Below are positions 23,985-33,002 of a stretch of 64,000 nucleotides of DNA, in pieces. The first letter of the stretch is position 1; the number at the start of each line of letters is the position of its first letter. Under the pieces are notes generated by a model, which saw only the letters and a list, made by a program, of their open reading frames with translations, made no database searches and had not been told where the DNA came from. Origin of the DNA: SYLG01 sp965226945 (lineage in GTDB: Bacteria; Planctomycetota; Planctomycetia; Gemmatales; Gemmataceae); NCBI GenBank assembly GCA_965226945.1, contig OZ245717.1, positions 7,502,001 through 7,566,000 of the forward strand. The letters are read 5' to 3'. Both the position numbers and the translations under genes were made by a program.

Positions 23985-24367
23985 TTCTTTCCCTCCAGCG
24001 AATCCAAAAGCTTACGGACTTCCTCGATTTCTTTGGGCGAGGTTTTGCCGGTCGATAAAGCCTGCAACACCAGGCTCATTGCCGAGCCTTCAAAGACTTT
24101 TTCGATCAGTTCGCCAAGCAATTTTTTGCCGGCGTTTTTGCGCGAAAGCAGGGCACGGTAAAGGTGTGGCGAGGCTTCCTCATCCCGCGTGATCAGCCCC
24201 TTGGCCATCATGAGGGAGAGCATTTTGACCGTGGTCGAATAGTTGGTGTCTTTGATTTGCGACAGCCGATTGTGGATCTCGCGGACCGGGCAGGGCTCCA
24301 GGTCCCAAATGATCCGCAAGATTTCGAGTTCAACCCCGGTGGGTTGCGAGGAACCATGTTCGCGCAT
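23981..24367 (-). CDS. BlaI/MecI-family transcriptional repressor
   Basis: 128 aa, full length for the family. Winged HTH: PTGVELEILRIIWDLEPCPV, REIHNRLSQ, YSTTVKMLSLMMAKGLITRD. The C-terminal dimerisation helices end in EEVRKLLDSLEGKK. An excellent GGAGG lies before the ATG. The stop overlaps the start of the giant M56 sensor, which by analogy with BlaR1 would cleave it. Two TTTCGC-type palindromes sit 59-113 bases upstream of the start and are its probable operators. The recognition-helix region (KDTNYSTTVKMLSL) differs from classic BlaI, in line with the non-classic operator sequence. Confidence 0.93.
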   Translation of the reverse strand: MREHGSSQPTGVELEILRIIWDLEPCPVREIHNRLSQIKDTNYSTTVKMLSLMMAKGLITRDEEASPHLYRALLSRKNAGKKLLGELIEKVFEGSAMSLVLQALSTGKTSPKEIEEVRKLLDSLEGKK

Positions 24368-24425
24368 CCCTTGTCCTCCACTGACAGACGCCTGACCGCC
24401 CGGTCAACAGCCCCAAGGCAGGTTG

Positions 24426-24480
24426 GCGAAATATTTCGCTAAGTTGCAGGTAACCGAAGTCTAGCGAAATTTTTCGCTAG
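24426..24480. promoter_or_regulatory. Two BlaI-type operators (TAGCGAAA/TTTCGCTA palindromes)
   Basis: A perfect GCGAAATATTTCGC (24426-24439) and a near-perfect ctagcgaaatttttcgctag (24461-24480, one mismatch) lie 38 bases apart centre to centre, directly upstream of blaI. Both share GCGAAA/TTTCGC halves. The paired arrangement is typical of BlaI/MecI operators, but the sequence is not the usual TACA/TGTA type. I could not assign a confident -35/-10 pair here. Confidence 0.8.
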
Positions 24481-24599
24481 CGCAAGGGAAAATGTTCCCG
24501 GGCTCGGGGAATTCCGCCGTTTTGTTCGCGGAGGTCGCGTCGAGTTTCACGAGGTTGCAACGGATGAGGATGGGAGAACGGTCAGGGGAAATGGATGGG

Positions 24600-24637
24600 G
24601 CGGTGAAGGCTTCATCGTGGGATGAATCCTTCACCGC
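24600..24637. terminator. Hairpin downstream of the third giant M56 gene
   Basis: A 17-base stem (24600-24616 with 24621-24637, one mismatch) and a 4-base loop. There is no T tract, so it is either a weak or Rho-assisted terminator or an mRNA 3' stabiliser. It lies 61 bases beyond the stop at 24698. Confidence 0.5.
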
Positions 24638-24697
24638 ATGAGGGAATGAGAAGGCAGAATCAACGAGTTGTTGAGAAGTCGACCCTTCAAAGTTTTT

Positions 24698-27600
24698 CTA
24701 CCGCGTTTCCCCAATCTCCTTGTTGAACGAGGTTCGACGAGATTCCGTCGCCGGTGCTGCCGGTTTGACCTCGGGGGTTTCGCCGCCGTTCATCGCCTTT
24801 TCCAATGCCTCCCAGATGGGGGCTGGGATCACCTTTTTTCCAGCCTCCATTTCAAACGATTCCTCACGCACATTGTCCGGATTCGTGAAGTCGACTTTTT
24901 GCAAGGATCCTTTTTTTGCTATCCAGGCGACCTCGGTGGCCCGCTGCCAGGAGATGGCCCAGGTCCCATACCCCTGGGGTAACTTGAGCGCAAAGGACGG
25001 TGGAGTTTTTCCATTGGGACCCCTTGGCGAAAAGGAGATCGTTGCCTCATTGATGACGTCCTCCCCTTGCGGCTTGCGCACAATCGCCAGCCAGGTTCGA
25101 TCGGCAAGCGTGTACTGCCCCGGACCGGTGACCAGCCGCGGCTTTTTCGCGGCTTCGGGATCGACGGGCAATACCCGAAACTGCGTATGGCCCGACTGGA
25201 GTGTTCCCGTGACCGGCGATATCCCCTTGCGATGGGCCAGGCGCTCGGTCAATTTGGGCAGCGCCTTGTCGGATGGATCGGCAACGAATGCCCTGATTTC
25301 TTCCGGTGTCGCGTCCGTGCCAAAGAGATCGCGTGCGGCACGCCTCAGCAGGTGCTCTCGCTCCTTGGCATCGCCGGGAAGGGGCCAATCGAGTTTCAAA
25401 CGGTCACTAATATAGTCAGTCCACCAAGGTGCCGGACCGCTTTCCGGTACTTCCCCTTCTTTTCCGGTAACCGACACGATGCCGGGAGTGAAGGTGACTT
25501 CGTCACCCTCCATGCATCTGATCCAGGATCCCACGCGCGTGTTTGCCCAGTCATCTCGGTTTTTGTTGGGGCCGACACCGATCCCCGCCGCAGTGACTTC
25601 CGCAAATTCCCCGGGTTTCAAACGGTAAACCACAATGCGCGGCAGCGTGGTCCAGAAGGTCGACTCGATCGCCATTTCCGCTCCCTTGGGGTCGCGCGCT
25701 TGATGGGAGCCGGATTGATTCCAGGTCAGCGCGCGAAAGGCGACCGGGTCTTTTCCCGTGTTGTGAAAGAGGATGCGCGATTTCAGCGGGGTGTCGAGCC
25801 GATGCTCCTTCTCGCCCGGCTCCAGCAGCCAGGCCACCCGCAAGCCGCTGGCGTGAGGTTGACCCCAGGGGGCTTTCGCAAGCTGTGCTGGCAATGGCAT
25901 TCCCGTTTGGATCGGTCCGCCCTTTTTCAGAGCCCTCTCGTGATCGATCCATTCGATGATCGGCATGTAGATGGTGCATAAATCGTCAAGCAGTACGATG
26001 GCATCGTCTTGGGACCAATCGCGGGTGATGTCGATGCGCGGCAGAAATTCCTTGAGCTTAGGGGTCGCTTCGTAGGTCGGATTCGACTTGATGAATTGGG
26101 CGACCGCCGCCTGCAAGGGACCGAGTGCGCCTCCGGGAATCTTGCCATTGAGCCGTGCCGCGGCCTGCCATGTTTTGAACAGAATACGGGCCTGTTTCCC
26201 CTTCGGCTCAGTGAACTTGAGGGGTCGCGTTCCCGCGACGAGGGGAGTGACCAGCTTTCCGGACCAGGCACCCTGGGGCGCGGCCGCGATCATCAACTCC
26301 GCGGAAAGGGAATGTCCCTGAGAGAGTTCCTTTCCCGCATAGGAGATCCGGGAACCGTCCGCGGCGGCGTCTTCAATCGATGTCTTCGCCGTCCGTTTTT
26401 CCTTGATGATGCCCGCCAGGGCGTCGTGTTCGGCCCTGACCAATTCCACTTGATTTGCGGTCTTGTCGAACGTTTGCTCAGTCTTTTCGCGATCGGCCGG
26501 ATCGATCGCGCGCGGTAATTGGGTCTTCAAGACGGAAAGGTATTTTTCACTGGCTTCCAGTTCCGTCCGGAGCTGGGCGATCCTGGCATCGATCCTCGGT
26601 TTATCGCGTACATAGTCGCGATCGAAAATCCGCAGGATTGCCGCTTCTCCAGGCTGGAGAAGGTAATCGATGTCCGGTGGTGCCTCGTTCAAGAAATTTT
26701 CCACGGCGGATCCTATCGCGAAGACACTGAGGCGGCGAAGTTGGGAAGAATCTGCGGTCGTCCGCAACCGAAGGGAATCGGCCGAGACGTTTTGCACCAC
26801 CAGATCGAAATCCAGAAGTCCTTCGGACCTCCGCTCGTCCTGGGATGGCAATGCGCTCAGGGCCGCGCGCAAGCCGTTGACCGGTTCACTCCACTTCAAA
26901 AGCGCTACTGTTTTCGCAGAGAGGAGAACGCCCCGCTTTCCGGTGCCCGGGGGATGGGGAGATTTTGGTGGTACCGGTCCCTTTTCCTCAATTCCCAATA
27001 CCGGCAGAAACTTGGCTCGGAGGGCCTCGGGCAGCAGACTCACGTCGTTTGTCCGCAATTTGGTTTCTTTGATCGAAGTTGGGTCGGCAAATTCGTAGCG
27101 GCGAAGCAGCCCCTTTTCGGCGACCCAGAGCTCGGGAGTTCCTGGTAGCCATCCCAGGGCATACTTTTCATTGGCGTCGGGTAAGGTGAAGGAAAACGTA
27201 TCGCTGGCTGCATCCGGATTGGCACCCGGCTTAAGGAATTCGATTCGTCCCTCGTTGATGAGGAGCCTGTGATTGCCTTTCTTACCGTAGCTGCGAAAGG
27301 CCAAAACGCGAGCGTTATCGGTGATCTTGTAGCGACCCGGTTCGGTTTCAACCCGGGGCTTTTTGGCCGCGTCCGGATCGGCAGCCGCGACGCGCAGGGG
27401 AATCTCTGCCGCATCGAGCGTGCCAGTGAACAGTTGGACTTTCCCCAAAAGCTCTTGGCCCAACGTCTTGAGAGCATCGGCAGACCGATCGGCGGCGAAA
27501 GCCGCGATCTCCTTTGGGGAGGGCAGTTTCCCCGTGAATTCGTAGGTCAAGTCCCGCAGTACCTGTTCGCGCTCTGCCTGGTCTTCGGGAAGTGGCGCCT

Positions 27601-30600
27601 GACGGGTAATGCGCTCGTTGATGATGGACTTCAGAAGCGCCAGCGACTTTTGCTTGGCCTCTGGTGTCATCAGAATGGCCGCACTGGCCGGAGGTCCCAC
27701 ATCCGTGGCAAGGATCGGGCCGGGAACAAAGGTCACCGGTCCTTCACCCTTGATCATGATCCAGGCGCCGAGCCGTTCGGATTCACGGTACTCGTCATGG
27801 TCGAGCCGCCCGCCGAGCGAAATTCCGTGGGCGCCCAACTCGGCGTACTGGTCTGGGGCCAGGATGATCGTGTCCATGGAGAGGCCGGCGTTCAACCAAT
27901 GTGTGGCAGGGACCTGAATGGCATTCCCTTGGTCGTCACGCGCCTTGTGAGTCGGTTCTTGATGCCAGGATGGGGTGCGAAACGCGATCGGCTCCTTGCC
28001 GCTGTTATGAAAAAGTACGCGCGATTTGAGCACGGTACCCAGTGGGTATTGATCGGCCTTCGGCTCAAGCACCCAGGCCGCTCTAAGTCCATGCTCGTGA
28101 GCTTTACCCCAGGGGGCATGGACTAGCCCCGGCGGCAAAGGTTTGCCCGTGCGGAACGGATATCCGCCTTGCATCCACATCTCTCGGACGACCCATTGCG
28201 AAAACTTCGGATCGATCGACTTCAAATCTTCGATGAGCGCATCTCCCTCCACGAGAGTCCACAATCGTTGAACATTGACCCGCTCGAGGAGCTTCGCAAA
28301 TTTCGGCGTGCGGTCGCTATCTGGATTAACCAGGATGAATTTTGCTAAAGTGGATCGCAAATGTTTGAGACTTTCCCCCGGGAAAATTCCATCCTCCTGG
28401 GCGTAGGATCTCCAGGCGTCGAAAAGAGCCTGATCCGATTTGCTTCGGGGTTTGCGGATCAACTCACTGACGGTGGGTGCCGCGGTTTCCTTTTGCAGGA
28501 CGATTCCCACGGCGCTTTCGTATTGAGGCCAATCCGCGTGCGGCCAGATATCCAAAAGCAGCGTGTCGCCGATCCCTCGTTTCAGTTGGCCAATGGTCAT
28601 GGATTCAACGTTTCCCGATTTCCCTCCGCGGACCCTTAACCGGATCGAGTCGTCATTTGTGGAATTGACGCGTGTCAGTTTGTCGGTGACAGTTTTCATG
28701 GCGGTGGGAATGGGGTAGTTGATCGTCCAGGAGAGCTCCGTGGTCTCATCCTTGGGAAAGGAAATCATGACTTCCACGGCGCTGGCCTTACTTTTCCAGG
28801 TCCCCTGCAGCAATTCACGGATGGGTCGGCGATCCTCGGCGCGCGAGACCATCGTCCGCGGTTGCATCCCTTCGGGGATGGGTAAGGTCGTAGTAAGGGG
28901 AAGAAAGGTTTTTGCGATTTCCGCCTGGACTGCCTTGGGCAGTTCTGACGGAGCGTAATTCCAGGTCGTCTCCGTGATCGCTTCCGGGTTGGAAAAATCG
29001 ATGCGCCGCAGGGTGTCGCACTTGGGGGTCACCTTGCGAAATTCGCGGGGTCCCTGCAAGGGACCGGTGACAACCCACAGGGCAGTTGACTTCGGCTCCC
29101 ACGCAAGGAGCCACGGCTGGCGATTGGCAAAGGCATCTCCTCCCAGCCAGATTTTGTGCAGGGGCTGTTCACCGTTCGCGGTGGTGGGCCAGGTCAAAAT
29201 GGCCGTCGAGGACAGGTCGGATGCATGGACCAGTTTCTGCTCGACTTCGAGTTGGACGCCGCCTGTCAGCGACCACTTTCCGGATTTGGTCGTGGACCTA
29301 ATTTCCACCTCGTCCTCGGCCACCATCTGAAACGAGATTTCTCCGGTGTGCATGGGTAGGGGTGAGTGGACATTCCAATGGGTGTTCACGCGATCGCCCG
29401 GTTTGACTTCGAAAGTGGCTGCGACCGGTTCGATCGATACCGGAGAGGTGCTTGCGGCACCTGCAGGTTTTTTGCCAAGCACCGCGCTGCGTCCGGCGAT
29501 TTGAGCAACTTCACCCGGTTTGAGCCTCCAGGTGTAAAGCGGAATCTCTCCGGTATACATCGTCAATTGAATGTCGATTTTGCGGCCCTCGGTCGTGGCC
29601 GCCTCCCAATCAATCAGGCTATCCAGCGATCCGGGGCAGGAAAACTCGATGGTTTTGGTCGACTGGTTTTGTAGGACGAGGGCACAGGAGATCGATTCCC
29701 CGAGCGTGTAGGCATCGCGTGCAGGGTCGCGGCTTATCGCCGCGCTCAAACCGTTGCTCGCGATCGGTCCGAAATTCAGTGTGGCCTGTTTACGAGCGTC
29801 AAGAACCGCTCCGACCATCGTTTCGCCGTTCAGGGCAAAGTGCAGAGGACCGGTGTGAATCGCCGCGATCTCGTTGAGCCAGGCTGTAACCTCATCCACC
29901 GAATGCTCTGGTTGATCGTTATGGCGATCGCGCAAGGAGACGATTGCTGGCATTTCCTTGAGGGCGGGGCCCTGTGCGATCCACTTGTCGATCGCGCGGC
30001 GCAGCCGGGCAACGGAGTTTTCCGCAAGCGGCGTTTGGCGATCTTCGAGGTCCTGCCAGCGCTTGAGCAAGGCAGCGGCCGTGGGATCTTTGGGAATGAC
30101 CGAATTTACGGTTGCTTCCTCCATAGCCTGGCCCTTCTTTTCGCTGACGGCACGCAGCATGGCGACCGGAACGGCGATCGAGAGTCCCGCGGACAGTGCG
30201 ATGGTCGCAAGGGTTGCGGAAACGGTGCGACGGTTCAGGTTGGCGCTGAGCACGGCAATCAAGCGGCCTTCCAGCGACGATTTGCGCGCCATGGCCAAGC
30301 CGGTGGATTGAGCCCAACCCAGGGAGGAGTAGCGGGTGACCACCTCAAGCAGATGACTGGCGTAAGCGGAAGGGCGCACGCCGCTGGCAAGCACAAGGTC
30401 GTCGCAGGCGCGTTCGCGTTCGATGCTTAGTCTCCAGGCGGCCAACCAGACAAGAGGGTTAAACCAGTAGAGCGCACAAGCGACTTGAACGAGCAATTTG
30501 GCGAGGGTGTCGCGCCGCTTGATATGGGCCAGCTCGTGGAGCAACACCGAGCGCAATTGCGCCTCGCTCCACTGTCTGGCGGCAAGAGGAAGGAGCAGGC

Positions 30601-31372
30601 GTGAGCGGAGAATGCCAAAGACCAGGGGAATCGATTTGTTCGGATGAATGAGCAGTTGGACGGGGCGGCTGACCGCAAGCTGCGTCCTTGCGGCTTCCAG
30701 CGCATCGGCGAGCGGATCGACTGGGAGAGCGGCTCTTTCACTCGAGGCCGAGGCCGGTCGAACGCGCTCGGCTTGTTTTTCCAATCGAAAAAGGAGGAAT
30801 CGGGCCGCGACGAGACGCAAAAGAAGGAGGGAACAGCCAACACCCCAGGCAATCGGCAAGAATCCCAACCAGTTCCCGTTTGGCGCCGGCAATGGTGTGG
30901 CCGTCAGGCCCGGGCTTTTTTGCTGGACCAGGTCCGACGTGAAAGCGATGGGTGGAAATGGCTCACCATCAGCACCGGACGCCTCTCCACGTTCGACAGG
31001 GCCACCTTGGGTGATTGCCGGCAAAGGATGGCCTTGGCCGATCGGTTCATCCGTTCTCGGGAAACTTGAGGGGGGAACGAGATCGGTCGCCGGCAAGACA
31101 TTTTCTGACCCGGCGACGGGATTGGGGAAGAATCCTGCCCAATCGGGAAGGATGCGCCACTCGGGCAAGAAAGCAGAAAAGAGGGGAATGGCAAGCAGGC
31201 CAAGTATGGCGAGCAGCCAGACCAGATGCCGGGTCGCCGCCGAATCGCGTCGCAAGCAGAAGGCGGCGGCTGCCGCGAGGAGCAGGAGAACCGCTCCCTT
31301 GATGGCCGAATCGACGAGCAAAAGACTGGACGCGCTGAACAGTCCGATCAGCGCCAGCACGATGCGATTCAT
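24698..31372 (-). CDS. Giant BlaR1-like M56 peptidase/sensor with triplicated sensor unit
   Basis: 2,224 aa. M56 part: helices near 3-40, 48-68 and 170-190, zinc site HELAH at 279-283 (LLHELAHIKRRD), ERERACDDLVL downstream, and a fourth helix near 370-390 (SATLATIALSAGLSIAVPVA). The remaining ~1,800 residues contain a composite unit three times: a helical start (LLKRWQDL; LFDAWRSYA; LFKTWQAAA), a beta part with LKSR-LFHN-GK-P-AFR (clear in units 2 and 3), and a GWxPG/LWV core (LAWEPKSTALWVV; LGWLPGTPELWVA; ISWQRATEVAWIA). A LLQGTW domain sits between units 1 and 2, and a long coiled coil between units 2 and 3. The ATG lies one base after blaI's stop. Its sensor is unrelated to penicillin-binding domains. 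Confidence 0.87.
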   Translation of the reverse strand: MNRIVLALIGLFSASSLLLVDSAIKGAVLLLLAAAAAFCLRRDSAATRHLVWLLAILGLLAIPLFSAFLPEWRILPDWAGFFPNPVAGSENVLPATDLVPPSSFPRTDEPIGQGHPLPAITQGGPVERGEASGADGEPFPPIAFTSDLVQQKSPGLTATPLPAPNGNWLGFLPIAWGVGCSLLLLRLVAARFLLFRLEKQAERVRPASASSERAALPVDPLADALEAARTQLAVSRPVQLLIHPNKSIPLVFGILRSRLLLPLAARQWSEAQLRSVLLHELAHIKRRDTLAKLLVQVACALYWFNPLVWLAAWRLSIERERACDDLVLASGVRPSAYASHLLEVVTRYSSLGWAQSTGLAMARKSSLEGRLIAVLSANLNRRTVSATLATIALSAGLSIAVPVAMLRAVSEKKGQAMEEATVNSVIPKDPTAAALLKRWQDLEDRQTPLAENSVARLRRAIDKWIAQGPALKEMPAIVSLRDRHNDQPEHSVDEVTAWLNEIAAIHTGPLHFALNGETMVGAVLDARKQATLNFGPIASNGLSAAISRDPARDAYTLGESISCALVLQNQSTKTIEFSCPGSLDSLIDWEAATTEGRKIDIQLTMYTGEIPLYTWRLKPGEVAQIAGRSAVLGKKPAGAASTSPVSIEPVAATFEVKPGDRVNTHWNVHSPLPMHTGEISFQMVAEDEVEIRSTTKSGKWSLTGGVQLEVEQKLVHASDLSSTAILTWPTTANGEQPLHKIWLGGDAFANRQPWLLAWEPKSTALWVVTGPLQGPREFRKVTPKCDTLRRIDFSNPEAITETTWNYAPSELPKAVQAEIAKTFLPLTTTLPIPEGMQPRTMVSRAEDRRPIRELLQGTWKSKASAVEVMISFPKDETTELSWTINYPIPTAMKTVTDKLTRVNSTNDDSIRLRVRGGKSGNVESMTIGQLKRGIGDTLLLDIWPHADWPQYESAVGIVLQKETAAPTVSELIRKPRSKSDQALFDAWRSYAQEDGIFPGESLKHLRSTLAKFILVNPDSDRTPKFAKLLERVNVQRLWTLVEGDALIEDLKSIDPKFSQWVVREMWMQGGYPFRTGKPLPPGLVHAPWGKAHEHGLRAAWVLEPKADQYPLGTVLKSRVLFHNSGKEPIAFRTPSWHQEPTHKARDDQGNAIQVPATHWLNAGLSMDTIILAPDQYAELGAHGISLGGRLDHDEYRESERLGAWIMIKGEGPVTFVPGPILATDVGPPASAAILMTPEAKQKSLALLKSIINERITRQAPLPEDQAEREQVLRDLTYEFTGKLPSPKEIAAFAADRSADALKTLGQELLGKVQLFTGTLDAAEIPLRVAAADPDAAKKPRVETEPGRYKITDNARVLAFRSYGKKGNHRLLINEGRIEFLKPGANPDAASDTFSFTLPDANEKYALGWLPGTPELWVAEKGLLRRYEFADPTSIKETKLRTNDVSLLPEALRAKFLPVLGIEEKGPVPPKSPHPPGTGKRGVLLSAKTVALLKWSEPVNGLRAALSALPSQDERRSEGLLDFDLVVQNVSADSLRLRTTADSSQLRRLSVFAIGSAVENFLNEAPPDIDYLLQPGEAAILRIFDRDYVRDKPRIDARIAQLRTELEASEKYLSVLKTQLPRAIDPADREKTEQTFDKTANQVELVRAEHDALAGIIKEKRTAKTSIEDAAADGSRISYAGKELSQGHSLSAELMIAAAPQGAWSGKLVTPLVAGTRPLKFTEPKGKQARILFKTWQAAARLNGKIPGGALGPLQAAVAQFIKSNPTYEATPKLKEFLPRIDITRDWSQDDAIVLLDDLCTIYMPIIEWIDHERALKKGGPIQTGMPLPAQLAKAPWGQPHASGLRVAWLLEPGEKEHRLDTPLKSRILFHNTGKDPVAFRALTWNQSGSHQARDPKGAEMAIESTFWTTLPRIVVYRLKPGEFAEVTAAGIGVGPNKNRDDWANTRVGSWIRCMEGDEVTFTPGIVSVTGKEGEVPESGPAPWWTDYISDRLKLDWPLPGDAKEREHLLRRAARDLFGTDATPEEIRAFVADPSDKALPKLTERLAHRKGISPVTGTLQSGHTQFRVLPVDPEAAKKPRLVTGPGQYTLADRTWLAIVRKPQGEDVINEATISFSPRGPNGKTPPSFALKLPQGYGTWAISWQRATEVAWIAKKGSLQKVDFTNPDNVREESFEMEAGKKVIPAPIWEALEKAMNGGETPEVKPAAPATESRRTSFNKEIGETR
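24790..30080 (-). repeat. Three diverged copies of a ~400-480-residue composite sensor unit
   Basis: The approximate spans on the coding strand are 30080-28880, 28445-26985 and 26205-24790. Copies 2 and 3 align over most of their length, for example GKPLPPGLVHAPWGKAHEHG with GMPLPAQLAKAPWGQPHASG, and LKSRVLFHNSGKEPIAFR with LKSRILFHNTGKDPVAFR. Copy 1 is more diverged but keeps the order helices, beta part, GWxP/LWV core, closing helix. Confidence 0.75.
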
Positions 31373-31373
31373 T

Positions 31374-31754
31374 TCAGCGGCCCTCCCGATTGGCTTGTTC
31401 GATCAAGGCAATGAGTCGTTCGCGTTCTTCGGGCGTCACCTGGTCCTTACGTCCGTGCAAATGCGCGGCCAGGGCTTCCTCGAGCGATCCGCCGAAAAAC
31501 GTTTCCAGCACTTTCTCGAAAGCGTGGCGGCCTGCTTTATCCTTGGCCTGGCGCGGCAGGTAAATCACTTCGCGGCCATTTTCTTTGCGCCGTAAATGTC
31601 CCTTTTCTTCAAGGATGTGCATCATCCTGCGCACGGCCATGGCGGTGGGAGGTGAGGGGATGGCCTCGACGACCTGGTTGACGGTCGCTTCGCCCAGGGC
31701 AAAGACCGCATCCATGATCTGCCGCTCGCGGCGGCTGAGTTCGGGACTGGACAA
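31374..31754 (-). CDS. BlaI/MecI-family transcriptional repressor
   Basis: 126 aa from the TTG at 31754, chosen because AAAGGAA lies 7 bases upstream. A GTG at 31799 would add 15 residues but has no ribosome site. Winged HTH: LSRRERQIMDAVFALGEATV, NQVVEAIPSP, AMAVRRMMHILEEKGHLRRK, and the wing GREVIYLP. The C-terminal part carries ETFFGGSLEEALAAHL and EERERLIALIEQ. One base separates its stop from the giant M56 gene at 24698-31372. Its probable operators, CGTTAA/TTAACG palindromes, lie upstream at 31827-31886. Confidence 0.92.
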   Translation of the reverse strand: MSSPELSRRERQIMDAVFALGEATVNQVVEAIPSPPTAMAVRRMMHILEEKGHLRRKENGREVIYLPRQAKDKAGRHAFEKVLETFFGGSLEEALAAHLHGRKDQVTPEERERLIALIEQANREGR

Positions 31755-31799
31755 GGTCGATTCCTTTCGTTGGTGGGATCGAACGTCTTTGCCTGGCAC

Positions 31800-32103
31800 G
31801 GGGCCGAGGAGGTGCGAGCAGGCTGACGTTAAGATTTTAACGCAAGCCTTGGGGGGAGCAAGCCGAATTTCGTTAAATTTTTAACGCGCCTGGGGATGTC
31901 GCTTTCCGCGCGTGTTTTTCCGGGGGTGCGAATGCGGCGGCGAAAGAGGTGGCAAGAATTTGCCGAGAGGTAAGATGCCTGCAAGAGTTCTTTTGTCCGC
32001 GGTTTAATGAACGGTTCAGCGAAGCGCCCGCTTCTGACTCAACCCGAAAAATTGGGAATCTGAGACTCGGTCTTATCTTTCATTCGTTGGGAAGGGGCTC
32101 AAG
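31800..32103. other. Divergent intergenic region between blaI and the YCII-like gene
   Basis: About 300 bases. The left half carries the CGTTAA operators and the blaI promoter. In the right half, before the rightward secreted YCII-like gene, I see no confident promoter; a weak GGGAAGGGG-type ribosome site precedes its ATG. Confidence 0.6.
31827..31886. promoter_or_regulatory. Two BlaI-type operators (CGTTAA/TTAACG palindromes) over the blaI promoter
   Basis: CGTTAAGATTTTAACG (31827-31842) and CGTTAAATTTTTAACG (31871-31886) lie 44 bases apart centre to centre, and both have perfect CGTTAA/TTAACG outer halves. Read leftward, TAAAAT inside the first one matches the -10 consensus at five of six positions, with a poor TTGCTC 16 bases upstream. 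Binding would therefore block the promoter. The sequence differs from the operators of the other two BlaI genes. Confidence 0.78.
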
Positions 32104-32817
32104 ATGTTGCGAATTGCGATGATGGGAGGGGCATTTTGTTGCCTCATGGCGCTAGCAGCGGCTCCGGTTCATGCGTGGCCGGACGATAAGACGCCCGCAG
32201 CCGAAGAGAAACCGCTTTACTGGATCTTTTTGACGACGGGCAAGAGCACCAAGGGGACGGAGCCAACCGAGGTCCAAAAAATGCAGGCCGCTCACCTTGC
32301 CAATTTCGGAGCGCTCCACAAGGAGGATAAGTTATTTGCGGCGGGTCCGATGAAAGATCCAGAGGGGAAGAAGCGCGGCATCGTGGTCGCGACCGCCCCC
32401 GATCCCAAGGCGCTTGCCGAATTATTCGAACCTGATCCCTTGGTAAAACAGGGTTTCTTGAAAGTCGACGCGACCAAGATGAAAGTCGGCGCGGGCGGCT
32501 TTCACAAGGACTACGACAAAAACAAAATGGCCGAGTATCGGCTCGTCCTGTTGGAAAAAGCGACCCCCGATGGAGCGGAAATCGATGACTCGGGGCGATC
32601 GACCAATCAAGCCTATTGCAAATCGCTCCACGATGCCGGGCGCCTTTGCTTCGCCGCCTGGCTCAGCGAAGAGAAAGCGCGCCGAGGGATTTTGATCTTC
32701 CGCAAACTCGAAGACAACGACCTGAATGCGCTGGTCAATGATCTTCCTGCTGTGAAAAGCAAAAGCTGGAAAGCCACGACCTATCCGCTCTACATGAGTG
32801 ATGGAGTCGTGAAGTAG
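32104..32817 (+). CDS. Secreted protein with two YCII-like domains
   Basis: 237 aa. An N-terminal signal peptide (MLRIAMMGGAFCCLMALAAA, cleavage near VHA/W) predicts export. Residues ~37-130 look like a YCII-related alpha/beta fold: YWIFLTTGKS, QAAHLANFGALHKEDKLFAA, GPMKDPEGKKRGIVVA, LFEPDPLVKQGFLKV. Residues ~140-230 repeat the pattern more weakly (MAEYRLVLLEKA, SLHDAGRLCFAAW, RGILIFRKLEDNDLNALV). YCII-like domains are ferredoxin-like folds that may bind small ligands; most have no known reaction. It is divergent from the adjacent blaI gene, so it could be a target of that regulator. It is followed by a strong hairpin terminator. Confidence 0.75.
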   Translation: MLRIAMMGGAFCCLMALAAAPVHAWPDDKTPAAEEKPLYWIFLTTGKSTKGTEPTEVQKMQAAHLANFGALHKEDKLFAAGPMKDPEGKKRGIVVATAPDPKALAELFEPDPLVKQGFLKVDATKMKVGAGGFHKDYDKNKMAEYRLVLLEKATPDGAEIDDSGRSTNQAYCKSLHDAGRLCFAAWLSEEKARRGILIFRKLEDNDLNALVNDLPAVKSKSWKATTYPLYMSDGVVK

Positions 32818-32826
32818 ACGCGAGTC

Positions 32827-32867
32827 AAAAAGATCCAGGCAGCCCAAAGCGGCTGCCTGGATCTTTT
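32827..32867 (+). terminator. Intrinsic terminator after the YCII-like gene
   Basis: A perfect stem of 17-18 bases (AAAAGATCCAGGCAGCC with GGCTGCCTGGATCTTTT) around the 6-base loop caaagc. The A-run and T-run of the stem supply a short T tract on both strands. Confidence 0.85.
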
Positions 32868-33002
32868 CATAGCTTTGCACAGGAATGGGTTGCATGAAAT
32901 GGAGACCGTGAGGAGGTTGCTACGTGACTTCCTTGATCGGCATCCGCGGTGTTGTTTGAGTGGCACATCTCCTTGATCGAGAACCGTCGGAAAGGTGACC
33001 GC

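Larger units (their letters stand above)
24368..24697. other. Intergenic region: blaI control region and 3' end of the next operon
   Basis: 330 bases without a gene. The blaI half holds the two operators at 24426-24480. The other half holds the hairpin at 24600-24637, downstream of the giant gene that ends at 24698. Confidence 0.7.
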
